From the NCBI GenBank assembly GCA_001771065.1, contig MESQ01000017.1, forward strand, positions 32,046 through 96,045: a stretch of 64,000 nt of DNA, read 5' to 3'. Both the position numbers and the translations under genes were made by a program. This document shows, piece after piece, positions 40,538 to 48,535 of the stretch; within the stretch, counting starts at the first letter, position 1; every line of letters starts with the position of its first letter. The notes below the pieces were generated by a model. It was given only the letters and a program-made list of their open reading frames with translations. It was not told the DNA's origin and did no database searches. The stretch is from Burkholderiales bacterium RIFOXYD12_FULL_59_19. GTDB lineage: Bacteria; Pseudomonadota; Gammaproteobacteria; Burkholderiales; Burkholderiaceae_C.

Positions 40538-42363
40538 GTTGAGCGTCTTTCGTGGGTCAGGGAGGGTAGGGAAGGGATTGGGTGTGTTGCCTTGCTGGCT
40601 GTGAGCTGTATAAGGTGTGCCACGCCGACTGGCTCGTGGTCGAGCAGAGGCACCAGCGCCATGCGCCGGGCGTGCTGCTGGGTGACTCGATCCATTTCGC
40701 GGCACTCGTTGGCGGCACGCTGACGCAGCAATGGGGAGCAGAGCGGCTCGGTCAGGCCGGCCGCCGCCACGCTGTTGTTAATCACCCAGGCCCAGGGGGT
40801 GATGCCGGCGCGCTGCAGATCGGCCTGCAGGTTGGCAGCTTCCAGTACCGGGGTGGTCTCGGCCAGTGTGACGATCAGCACCTTGGTTTGTTCAGGGTCC
40901 TGCAACTGCATCATGGGTGTGGTGAAGTGTATGGTGCTGCCCGCCATCTGGCGCGCCATGTCGCGGTGGTAGGCGCCGGTGGCGTCAAGCAGCAGCATGG
41001 TGTGGCCGGTGGGTGCGGTGTCCATCACCACAAACTTTTTATCGGCTTCGCGGATCACCCGCGAAAATGCCTGGAATACCGCAATTTCTTCGGTGCAGGG
41101 CGAACGCAGGTCTTCTTCCAGCACGGCGCGCCCCGCAGCATCGAGCGAGGCGCCTTTGCTGGCCAGCACCTGGGCGCGGTAGGCTTCTGTGACCTCATGG
41201 GGGTCGATGCGGCTCACCGTGAGCTGTGTCAGCGTGCCTTGTAAGGTGTCTGCCAAGTGTGCGGCCGGGTCGGAAGTGCTCAGGTGCACATCAAAGCCAC
41301 GCGTGGCCAGTGCTACCGCCACGGCGGCGGCCAGTGTGGTCTTGCCCACGCCGCCCTTGCCCATCAGCATCACCAGGCCGTGGCCTGCGATGGCGATCTC
41401 GTCGACCAATGCCGACAAACTGGGTGCGTTGAATTTCGGGACATCCGGTGGCAGCTCTGGCGTTGCGTGCATAGCCGTTTTGGTGCTCAGTAATTGTCTC
41501 AGGGCAGCCAGGCCGAACACGTTAAACGCCTTGAGCGTGATCTGCTCGGTGGGCAAGTCACGCAAGACTTCGGGCAGTTGGGCCAGCACGGCCTGCTCGC
41601 TCTCAAAAATGGCTTGTGCCAGCGGGTCCTTGGCGATCTCAGATTCTGGAAACACGCCATTAATCACCAGATACTGTCGGGTCAGCCCGATGTCGGCCAG
41701 TTCGCCATGGGTGCGCGCGGCTTCATGCAGGGTGGCTGCCTGCGCGCGTGCCACCAGCACCATTCTGGTTTTTTGTTCATCCGCCAAGGCATCGACGGCC
41801 GCCTGGTATTGGGCGCGTTGCTTTTCCAGACCGGCCAGCGGCCCCAGGCACGAGGCATCACCCTTGCCGGTTTCTAGAAAACCGCTCCAGGCGCCGGGCA
41901 ATTGCAGCATGCGGATGGTGTGGCCGGTAGGTGCGGTGTCGAACACAATGTGATCGAAGTCTTGCGTCAAGGCGCCACCGGTCAGCAAGGCGGTGAACTC
42001 GTCAAAGGCAGCAATTTCGGTGGTGCACGCGCCCGAGAGCTGTTCCTCGATGCTTTTGACAATTGTCTCTGGCAAGACACCACGAACCGGCCCGACGATG
42101 CGGTCGCGGTAGGCTTTGGCCGCAGCCTGTGGGTTGATCTCCAACGCGCTCAGGCCCGCCACTTCGGCAACGGCGGTAATCCGATTGCCGATGGCGATGC
42201 CAAACACCTGGCCCACGTTGGACGCCGGGTCGGTGCTGACCAGCAGCACGCGCTTGCCATCCTGCGCCAGCTTGATGGACGTGGCGCAGGCCAGCGACGT
42301 TTTGCCCACGCCGCCCTTGCCGGTAAAGAACAAAAAGCGCGGTGCCTGGTCGAGAAACTTCAT
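40534..42363 (-). CDS. arsA: Arsenite-stimulated ATPase ArsA (two-domain)
   Basis: 609 residues from the ATG at 42,363, a little longer than the 583-residue E. coli plasmid ArsA. Two homologous ATPase halves are visible, each with a deviant Walker A (GKGGVGKTSLA near residue 15 and GKGGVGKTTLA near residue 340) and the signature DTAPTGHT after the switch region. ArsA powers arsenite export together with the membrane permease and receives As(III) from ArsD. The gene is between arsD and arsC in one operon. Confidence 0.93.
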   Translation of the reverse strand: MKFLDQAPRFLFFTGKGGVGKTSLACATSIKLAQDGKRVLLVSTDPASNVGQVFGIAIGNRITAVAEVAGLSALEINPQAAAKAYRDRIVGPVRGVLPETIVKSIEEQLSGACTTEIAAFDEFTALLTGGALTQDFDHIVFDTAPTGHTIRMLQLPGAWSGFLETGKGDASCLGPLAGLEKQRAQYQAAVDALADEQKTRMVLVARAQAATLHEAARTHGELADIGLTRQYLVINGVFPESEIAKDPLAQAIFESEQAVLAQLPEVLRDLPTEQITLKAFNVFGLAALRQLLSTKTAMHATPELPPDVPKFNAPSLSALVDEIAIAGHGLVMLMGKGGVGKTTLAAAVAVALATRGFDVHLSTSDPAAHLADTLQGTLTQLTVSRIDPHEVTEAYRAQVLASKGASLDAAGRAVLEEDLRSPCTEEIAVFQAFSRVIREADKKFVVMDTAPTGHTMLLLDATGAYHRDMARQMAGSTIHFTTPMMQLQDPEQTKVLIVTLAETTPVLEAANLQADLQRAGITPWAWVINNSVAAAGLTEPLCSPLLRQRAANECREMDRVTQQHARRMALVPLLDHEPVGVAHLIQLTASKATHPIPSLPSLTHERRST

Positions 42364-42376
42364 GTGTATGCGGGCC

Positions 42377-42760
42377 TTAGCAGCAGGCGCCACCGGCGCA
42401 ACAAGCGCCAGTCTTCGCTGCGGCAGTGCTGGTTTCAGCGCTGGGGGACGCGGTGTTTGGCGTGTCAAGCCAGCGCGCCAGATCCTCGCGTACAGGATAA
42501 CGCCCGGCAAAGGCGAGCTCGCCGTCAACCAGGGTGATCGGCAAGGCGGATTCCCCCGAGCGCGCCAGCAGGCCTTTGACCGCCTCGTTTTCGGCAAAGG
42601 CCATCGGCTGCTGGGCCAGGCTGAAACGCTCAACCAACAAACCGTTTTGCCTCGCCCAGTCCAGATCGGCAGAGAAGCTGACCAAAGCCTGGTCCACGTC
42701 GGTGCCACAAACGCCGCTGCTGCAGCACAAGGCGGGGTCGAAAACTTGTATTTTTTTCAT
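42377..42760 (-). CDS. arsD: ArsD arsenite metallochaperone
   Basis: 127 residues from the ATG at 42,760. All three Cys groups of functional ArsD are present: CCSSGVC near residues 12 to 18 and two vicinal pairs at the C-terminus (ACCAGGACC). The N-terminal trio binds As(III) and passes it to ArsA. A ribosome-binding site (AAGGAA) lies upstream. The gene is 13 bp upstream of arsA, the normal arsDA order. Confidence 0.92.
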   Translation of the reverse strand: MKKIQVFDPALCCSSGVCGTDVDQALVSFSADLDWARQNGLLVERFSLAQQPMAFAENEAVKGLLARSGESALPITLVDGELAFAGRYPVREDLARWLDTPNTASPSAETSTAAAKTGACCAGGACC

Positions 42761-42819
42761 GCTGATTTCCTTGGTTTTAAAAAATGGCTTCTGGCTTGTC
42801 ATCAGCGCTTTGAGCCGTC

Positions 42820-43149
42820 TCAGGCGCAGATGGGTTCGAGGCAGGTTTCAGCGCACAGCTCGGGGTGACCGGCACAGCACTCGGCGGTCAGGTAGCCAAT
42901 CAAGTCCTGCATCAGCGCCAGGTTGGCGCGGTAACGTTGGTAGCGCCCCTCTTGCACCACGGACACGAGTTGCGCATGGGTCAGTGCCTTCAGGTGAAAC
43001 GACAGATTGGTCGGTGGTACGTCCAGCGCAGCGCCAATTTCACCTGCGACAAGCCCTTGCGGCCCGGCTTTGACCAGCAAGCGGTAGATGTCCAGGCGCA
43101 CCCCCGAGGCGAGGGATTCGAAGATGGTGGTGGCAAGTGATTTATCCAT
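42820..43149 (-). CDS. arsR: ArsR-family arsenic-responsive repressor
   Basis: 109 residues from the ATG at 43,149; an ATG at 43,161 is an alternative. The winged helix (LVAGEIGAALDVPPTNLSFHLKAL) is normal, but the usual ELCVCDL metal site in the recognition-helix region is missing. Instead, the C-terminus has five Cys (ECCAGHPELCAETCLEPIC), which fits the subclass of ArsR proteins that bind As(III) through C-terminal cysteines. It represses the ars operon and releases on arsenite. Upstream lies a candidate promoter overlapping a dyad. Confidence 0.88.
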   Translation of the reverse strand: MDKSLATTIFESLASGVRLDIYRLLVKAGPQGLVAGEIGAALDVPPTNLSFHLKALTHAQLVSVVQEGRYQRYRANLALMQDLIGYLTAECCAGHPELCAETCLEPICA

Positions 43150-43167
43150 TGTTTTAATCATACAACA

Positions 43168-43197
43168 ATTATTGAAATGTTGAATAAATAGTTTCAA
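43168..43197 (-). promoter_or_regulatory. Promoter of the ars operon
   Basis: On the minus strand TTGAAA (43,197 to 43,192), an 18-base spacer, then AATAAT (43,173 to 43,168), placed just upstream of the arsR start. The arms CAACA and TGTTG around the -10 form a dyad suitable for ArsR binding. The predicted start of transcription falls close to the upstream ATG at 43,161. The neighbouring gene ends at 43,262, so the promoter serves ars only. Confidence 0.5.
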
Positions 43198-43261
43198 ACC
43201 GAATCGGTAGGGGCATAGGCCCTATTGGCAAATCAGAACGGTGGAAATATTTGTAGCGAGA

Positions 43262-43972
43262 TTACACCGCCACGCCAAACAACCAGCCGACGCCTGCTGT
43301 GCAGGCCATGGCCAAGGCCCCCCAGAACGCCACCCGAACAATCCCTTTGACAATGCTGGCGCCACCGGTGTAGGCCGCCAGGCCGCCCAAAATCACCAGA
43401 AAAAGCAGTGAAGTAGCGGCCACTACGGGCGTCAGGACAGCATAGGGTACGAGCCAGGCCATCAACAAGGGCAGGCTTGCACCGACGACAAACGACAGTG
43501 CTGATACCAACGCCGACTGCAACGGCCTGGCGCTCGCGGTGTCCGTGATACCCAATTCGTCGCGGGCGTGGGTCCCGAGGGCATCGCTGGCGGTTAACTG
43601 TATTGCCACCTGATGCGCAAGCTTGGCGTCCAGGCCGCGCCCAACGTAAATCGCCGCCAGTTCGGCCAGTTCGCGTTCACCGTCGGTTGCCAGTTCAACC
43701 TTTTCTCGGGCGATATCGGCCTGCTCGGTGTCCGACTGCGAACTGACCGACACATATTCGCCCGCCGCCATCGACATGGCGCCGGCCACCAGACCGGCCA
43801 CACCTGCCACCAGGACCGCACTTTGTGTGGTGCTGGCAGCAGCCACACCCAGGATCAGGCTGGCGGTCGAGACGATGCCGTCGTTGGCGCCCAGCACGGC
43901 GGCACGCAGCCAGCCGATGTGCTGGGTCCGATGGTATTCAGCCTGAAGGTTGGCCATGAGTCGTTTTTGCAT
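43262..43972 (-). CDS. VIT1/CCC1-family transporter (iron or manganese)
   Basis: 236 residues. The N-terminal LGANDGIVSTASLILGVAAA is the hallmark first helix of VIT1/CCC1, and VLVAGVAGLVAGAMSMAAGEYVSVSSQ is the conserved second block. Five helices are expected overall, with a cytoplasmic, Glu-rich loop (residues 80 to 130). These proteins move Fe(II) or Mn(II) out of the cytoplasm. It shares an ATGA overlap with the DUF2798 gene upstream. Proximity to the ars operon does not imply arsenic transport. Confidence 0.85.
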   Translation of the reverse strand: MQKRLMANLQAEYHRTQHIGWLRAAVLGANDGIVSTASLILGVAAASTTQSAVLVAGVAGLVAGAMSMAAGEYVSVSSQSDTEQADIAREKVELATDGERELAELAAIYVGRGLDAKLAHQVAIQLTASDALGTHARDELGITDTASARPLQSALVSALSFVVGASLPLLMAWLVPYAVLTPVVAATSLLFLVILGGLAAYTGGASIVKGIVRVAFWGALAMACTAGVGWLFGVAV

Positions 43973-44205
43973 CAGGCGGGCGTCACGCCCAAAACGCGCC
44001 CGGTGAGCTTACGCGCGACCGGTGCCAGGAAAAAGATCACCGGCACGCCCACCACATAAGCGATGCCAAAGGCCTTCATCCATAACCGAAAAAAGTTGTC
44101 CGTCAGGCCGACATTAACGAAGGTGATCACCAGCGTCATCAGGAAAATCATCATGGCGCCCATGATCAATGAAAACACCAGGTGAAATTTCTTTTGCGGA
44201 TGCAT
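43972..44205 (-). CDS. DUF2798 small membrane protein
   Basis: 77 residues from the ATG at 44,205, preceded by AAGGAG. Two transmembrane helices (FSLIMGAMMIFLMTLVITFV and FGIAYVVGVPVIFFLAPV) with a short loop (RLWMKAF) match the DUF2798 family, whose members often flank transporters. The function is unknown. Its stop overlaps the VIT-family gene, so both are made together. Confidence 0.75.
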   Translation of the reverse strand: MHPQKKFHLVFSLIMGAMMIFLMTLVITFVNVGLTDNFFRLWMKAFGIAYVVGVPVIFFLAPVARKLTGRVLGVTPA

Positions 44206-44253
44206 GTGCTTACTCCTTGTTAAAAATTGTCTGCAGAGGGTGTTTGACAACGC

Positions 44254-45192
44254 TTATTCACGTTCCACCTCCAGGTACGTCTGGTTGGCCAATTGCGGCA
44301 GCCAGACATCGGCGTGTTTCAGGTGGGCAAACGGCTTGCCGTTGAAGCTCTTCACCGCGGCGCTGATGTCGACACCATCGTCCACCGCTTTTTTCATGTG
44401 GCTGCGCAGCGCCAGCAGCAGGTCGCGGGTTTGTGCCTGGGCGGTGGCCAGCGTGGTCACGTTGCCGTGGCCGGGCACGATGGTTTGTGGTTTGAGTTGG
44501 TCAATCACGGCAAAGCTGTCGAGCCATGTCTTGGTGCGGCTTACCGGGTGCAGGCCCAGTACGCGGTCCACATAGACCACGTCGCCGCTGAATAACACGC
44601 TTTTTTGCGGCAGCCAGATCAGCGTGTCGCCGGGGGTGTGGCCACCCTGGCGGTGCTTGAGCTCGATCAGCGTGCCACCCATGTTGATGGTGCTGTCCTG
44701 GGCTTTGACAAAGCGCGAGGGCAGGGTGGGGCGGGTGCCGTCCAGGCGTTCCTTCAAGACCTTGAGGCCGTCCATTTGCTCGCCGGCGCGGGCCTGCATG
44801 TCGGCTTGTGCATCGGCATGGGCCAGGGTCTCGATACCCTGCCCGGCAAAGTAGCCGTTGCCGAGCCAGCGGTGGTCCTGGTCGCCGGAGTTGATCACCA
44901 GCTTGAGCGGCTGTGTTGTGACTTTCTTGACTGCCTCATGCATCTTGGCGGCCACCTGGTAGCTTGAGCCACTGTCTATCAGCACTGCGCCTGCCGGTGT
45001 CACCACCAGACCAATGTTGGCGTTCAGGCCCTCGTTGTCATAGGTTCGGCCTTCAATCTCCCCGATAAAGGCATAGACGCCGTCAGCTACCGGCTTGAAG
45101 GCAACCTCCACCGCCCTGGCGGGCAGGACGAGCAGGCTGGCTGCCAGCAGGGTGGCAAGTGCGCTGGCATGGGCGCCAAGGCGTGTTGTCAT
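44254..45192 (-). CDS. Exported metallo-beta-lactamase-fold protein
   Basis: 312 residues from the ATG at 45,192 (GGAG ribosome-binding site). An Ala-rich signal peptide is cleaved near residue 27 (PARAVEV). The MBL fold is recognisable: GLNANIGLVVTPAGAVLIDSGSS, then HRQGGHTPGDTLIWLPQKSVLFSGDVVYVD, then IVPGHGN. The canonical HxHxDH zinc site reads S-G-D-Q-D-H, so the first two His are replaced and one zinc site is likely missing or altered. The closest groups are the SoxH/quinoprotein-relay-like MBL proteins of the periplasm. Substrate unknown. Confidence 0.75.
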   Translation of the reverse strand: MTTRLGAHASALATLLAASLLVLPARAVEVAFKPVADGVYAFIGEIEGRTYDNEGLNANIGLVVTPAGAVLIDSGSSYQVAAKMHEAVKKVTTQPLKLVINSGDQDHRWLGNGYFAGQGIETLAHADAQADMQARAGEQMDGLKVLKERLDGTRPTLPSRFVKAQDSTINMGGTLIELKHRQGGHTPGDTLIWLPQKSVLFSGDVVYVDRVLGLHPVSRTKTWLDSFAVIDQLKPQTIVPGHGNVTTLATAQAQTRDLLLALRSHMKKAVDDGVDISAAVKSFNGKPFAHLKHADVWLPQLANQTYLEVERE

Positions 45193-45447
45193 GAAGTCTC
45201 CGGTTGTTATCGATTCTTTTGTGTCGGTCATCGTGAGATGACAACACCGTATTAGACACAAAACCCATCCGCATCAAAAACAACATGGGCTGTCGTACGG
45301 GCCGGTAGGTGTGCGCGAGTGTGCATATGCCGGTGGAGACGGCAATTTGGTCAAAAAGACGCAGGGCCGCTGAATAATTCAGTCAATTTTTTTCGTCAAA
45401 GCACCTCAACATTGCAGACAATCAAATTTTTGAGGCGTTGGAAAGTG

Positions 45448-45609
45448 ATGAAGACTGGTTTATTGTTGTGTTTCTTTCTTTTCGCTGTGCCTGTTTTTGC
45501 CAGCGAGTTCGAGACTGTGTTGGTTGTTTCGATTGACGCCTTGCACCCGGCCGCGCTGAGTCAAAAGACATCACCCACCCTTGACCGTTTGATGCATTCG
45601 GGCCGCTGA
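45448..45609 (+). pseudogene. Alkaline phosphatase/sulfatase-like N-terminal remnant
   Basis: 53 residues: a good signal peptide (LLLCFFLFAVPVFA) followed by TVLVVSIDALHPAALSQKTSPTLDRLM, which is the opening of the alkaline phosphatase/sulfatase superfamily with the metal-binding Asp (SIDALHP). The frame then stops with TGA. Intact enzymes are about 400 to 550 residues, so most of the gene is gone. Confidence 0.6.
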
Positions 45610-45611
45610 TC

Positions 45612-45713
45612 ATGGCCGCCAGCCACAAGCTGTCCCCGCTGGCACCGGGCGTGTTCCCTATCACCGAGTTCAAGCGGCTTTTGCAAGACACGCTTATGGC
45701 GGCTGTAAAGTAG
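45612..45713 (+). pseudogene. C-terminal fragment of an unidentified gene
   Basis: In another frame, just after the sulfatase-like remnant, runs a short open stretch (SHKLSPLAPGVFPITEFK, then LLQDTLMAAVK) ending in TAG. It is not recognisably part of the same enzyme family. Together with the preceding remnant it looks like two gene ends joined by a deletion. It is too short for a firm identification. Confidence 0.3.
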
Positions 45714-45759
45714 GACAAGGAATCGTCAATTCGAGGCCAATGGCGCGGCACAAAGTTGC

Positions 45760-47079
45760 TCACGCGTTGATTTCCAGCCGTTTCATTTTTTCCCATAGCG
45801 TCTTGCGCGAAATACCCAGTGCATCGGCGGTTTTGCCAAGACTGCCATCACAGTGACCCAGGGCTTTGCGGATATGTCCGCGCTCGGCATCTTCCACCAC
45901 CGCATGCAAGGACGGCAGGGTACCTGGCGGCGTCGTGACCGAACCGTTGCCGGGTTGGGCTGTTCCGCGGTTGGCCATGGGTTGGTCCAGGATGCCGCTG
46001 TCGCTCATGACCACGGCGTGCTCAAGGTAAGCGCGTAATTCACGCACGTTGCCGCGCCAGGTGCGGGCCATCACGTCGCGCAAAAACAGCTCAGACATGG
46101 CAATGGGTGTGCCTTGCTCGGCGGTGATTTGCTGCAGGATCAGCTCGGTGAGCCAGCGGATGTCTTCGGGACGGTCACGCAGTGGCGGAATCTCGATGCG
46201 GATCACGGCCAGCCGGTAAAACAGGTCTTCGCGAAATTTGCCGGCCAGCATGTCGGCGTACAGGTCGCGGTTGGTGGCGGCAATGATGCGAAAGTCGCTG
46301 TGTGTGGTGCGCTCGGAGCCTAATCTGAAAAAACAGCGTTCTTGTAGTACCCGCAGCAATTTGGCTTGCATGCTGGCGGGCAGGTCACCCACTTCGTCCA
46401 GAAACAAGGTACCGCCATCGGCGCGTTCGACAAAACCTTTGTGGGCACGATGTGAGCCGGTGAAAGCGCCTTTTTCATAGCCAAAAAATTCGGCCTCCAT
46501 CATCGAGTCAGGCACTGCGGCGCAGTTCACCGCGACAAACGCCCCTTTTTTGCTGCGCAGGTCGAGGTTATGAATCATTTGCGCAACCACTTCTTTGCCT
46601 ACGCCCGATTCACCGCTCACCAGCACTGAAGTTTTTTGTTTGGAGAGTTTGTGCACCAACTCCTCAACACGCCGCATGGCAGGTGATATACCGAGCACCG
46701 TGGTGGCAACTTCAAGGTGACTCGACAGGACTTCCATGACGGCCGAGACCAGTTTTTCGGTGTCAAAAGGCTTGGTCAGGTACTCACGGGCACCGGCTTG
46801 CAGCGCGCCCACGGCATCGTTGACACTGCCGTAGCCGGTCAGGAAATACCAGGGCAACTGCCGACAGGCAGCTGGTAACTGGGCGTACCACTCGGTCGCC
46901 AGACCGTCGGGCAAGCGCACATCGCTGACGATGGCACCCCAGGGTGAGTCAATTTGAAGTTGCGCCTCGGCCAGGCGGCGCAACCAGATGACTTTGAGGC
47001 CTTCAAGTTCAAAGCGTTGCACCAGCGACTCACCCAGGATCAGGTCGTCTTCAATCAACAGCAGTTTTTTGTGGGTCAT
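45760..47079 (-). CDS. Sigma-54-dependent response regulator (NtrC type)
   Basis: 439 residues. The receiver domain has Asp10/Asp11/Asp53 (IEDD, VSDVRLPDG) with phosphorylation at Asp53. The AAA+ domain shows Walker A GESGVGKE (165 to 172), the sigma-54 contact loop GAFTGS (204 to 209) and Walker B GGTLFLDEVG. A Fis-type helix-turn-helix ends the protein (IRKALGHCDGSLGKTADALGI). It activates sigma-54 promoters; the divergent molybdoenzyme operon has one. It overlaps the kinase gene by 29 bp. Confidence 0.92.
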   Translation of the reverse strand: MTHKKLLLIEDDLILGESLVQRFELEGLKVIWLRRLAEAQLQIDSPWGAIVSDVRLPDGLATEWYAQLPAACRQLPWYFLTGYGSVNDAVGALQAGAREYLTKPFDTEKLVSAVMEVLSSHLEVATTVLGISPAMRRVEELVHKLSKQKTSVLVSGESGVGKEVVAQMIHNLDLRSKKGAFVAVNCAAVPDSMMEAEFFGYEKGAFTGSHRAHKGFVERADGGTLFLDEVGDLPASMQAKLLRVLQERCFFRLGSERTTHSDFRIIAATNRDLYADMLAGKFREDLFYRLAVIRIEIPPLRDRPEDIRWLTELILQQITAEQGTPIAMSELFLRDVMARTWRGNVRELRAYLEHAVVMSDSGILDQPMANRGTAQPGNGSVTTPPGTLPSLHAVVEDAERGHIRKALGHCDGSLGKTADALGISRKTLWEKMKRLEINA

Positions 47080-48520
47080 GATGGGTCAGGTTGGGGAGCC
47101 AGAAGCTCAGGCGGGTGGTAAATGGGCGAGGTATGTCGCCGGCAAGGGCAGCTGTGAAGCCGCCGCCGTAACGCACCGCAAATTCGTGGCAAATCCAAAG
47201 GCCAAAACCGTTTGGGTCGTTGCCATCGTCAGTGGTCAGTCGCCGCTGCAGGCGATCATCAGACAAGTGGCGACCGGTGTTCAAGATGACCATGTTGACC
47301 TTGTGGGCATCGGCACTCAGACTGGCATGTACCTGGCCGGCCTGGCCAGCGGCCTTGATGGCGTTGAGCAACAGGTTAAGCATGACCTGGCGAAATACCG
47401 TTGAGGGTACACACAGTTCAAATTGCTGCACCAGCTCGGAGCTGATCGCGACGGCGTGCTGCACGGCTGTTGCACGGGCCAGCGTTAGGATGTCCTGCAT
47501 ATCGTCCGGGGTCAGGCAACGGTCTTCCACTTTGGCTTGTGGCAGCAGCGCCGTGGTCATGGTCCGGATTTGCTGCAGGCCACGCTCAATCAGGTCCAGG
47601 CTGCGGTCACGGGTATCTGGCGCATCACCGTGCAGGCGCAGGGTTCGGGTGGCGGTGATCAGGCCGGCCAATGGGTTATTGATTTCATGGGCTACCGCGG
47701 CAGTGATTCGGCCCACAGCGGCTAATCGCTCGGCGGAAAGGGCGCGTTTTTCATTGGCTTTGGCGGCCGACGTTTCTATCAGCAGTTGCCGCACTGCGCC
47801 AGCAATACGATCGAGTTCGGGGTCCTGCAACTGTGGCAGCAGTAATTGCAATTGCACTGGATCAGTGCGTCCAATTTGGGCAATGCAGTCGGCCGTCTGG
47901 GCAATCGGGCGCGCCATGCGCCGCCCGAGTAACCAGCCCAGTGGCACCAGCACAATGATGGCCAGCGCCGCGCCGATCAAGGCCGGTGTGGACAACGCCG
48001 CCCAGTCCGGGGCAAAGACGGCGGCATCCACCTCGGCAAATACAAATCCAATCACCTGGTTGTCGTCACTGCGGATCGGTTCAACCAGCGTCATGCCCCC
48101 ATCCGGGGTCGTCAGGTTGATGGGCCTGGCGGCGTCACTCGTCGTGGGCAGCAAGCGGCCATTGATTAGCACGCCCAAAGCCTGCTCGCCGGTAGGCAGT
48201 CGCAATGGGTCCGACCCCGCCAGAAAACGCCCCTGGGCATCGAGCAGGGCGGCGCGGGATTGCCCTTTTCCGGTCTGTGGCAACAACGCCGCTGTATTGC
48301 GTAACAGGGTGAAGGCACGCCAGGTGTCGTCCTGCGCCAGCAAGGGTTTGCCCTGCGCGACCAACAAATCTACGATGCGCTGCACGGTGCTGACAATCTC
48401 TAGGCGCGCTGATCGTGCCGAGATTTGCGCCGCGACCACACTCACCAATAACACCGAGAGGATGACGGCCAGCACCAGACCCATCGGGATCTGTATGCGG
48501 TAGGGCAAGCGTGGCAGCAT
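47051..48520 (-). CDS. Membrane sensor histidine kinase
   Basis: 489 residues. Two membrane helices (about 12 to 31 and 179 to 198) enclose a periplasmic sensing domain of about 150 residues. A HAMP-like segment (RRMARPIAQTADCIAQIG) follows, then the HisKA site with phosphorylated His278 (AAVAHEINNPLAGL), N box (MLNLLLNAIKAAG) and G box (GFGLWICHEFAVRYGG). It partners the sigma-54 response regulator directly downstream. The binding protein upstream is a likely signal receptor feeding its periplasmic domain. Confidence 0.9.
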   Translation of the reverse strand: MLPRLPYRIQIPMGLVLAVILSVLLVSVVAAQISARSARLEIVSTVQRIVDLLVAQGKPLLAQDDTWRAFTLLRNTAALLPQTGKGQSRAALLDAQGRFLAGSDPLRLPTGEQALGVLINGRLLPTTSDAARPINLTTPDGGMTLVEPIRSDDNQVIGFVFAEVDAAVFAPDWAALSTPALIGAALAIIVLVPLGWLLGRRMARPIAQTADCIAQIGRTDPVQLQLLLPQLQDPELDRIAGAVRQLLIETSAAKANEKRALSAERLAAVGRITAAVAHEINNPLAGLITATRTLRLHGDAPDTRDRSLDLIERGLQQIRTMTTALLPQAKVEDRCLTPDDMQDILTLARATAVQHAVAISSELVQQFELCVPSTVFRQVMLNLLLNAIKAAGQAGQVHASLSADAHKVNMVILNTGRHLSDDRLQRRLTTDDGNDPNGFGLWICHEFAVRYGGGFTAALAGDIPRPFTTRLSFWLPNLTHHDPQKTAVD

Positions 48521-48535
48521 CGTCTGTCTCCGGGT

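Noticed and set aside
43262..43972. VIT-family transporter as part of the arsenic system
   Set aside because: Family members move iron or manganese. It ends before the ars promoter and is not in the ars operon.
47220..48503. A 427-codon plus-strand frame opposite the histidine kinase
   Set aside because: It reads as Arg/Ser/Pro-rich sequence without domains. The kinase motifs on the other strand are unambiguous.
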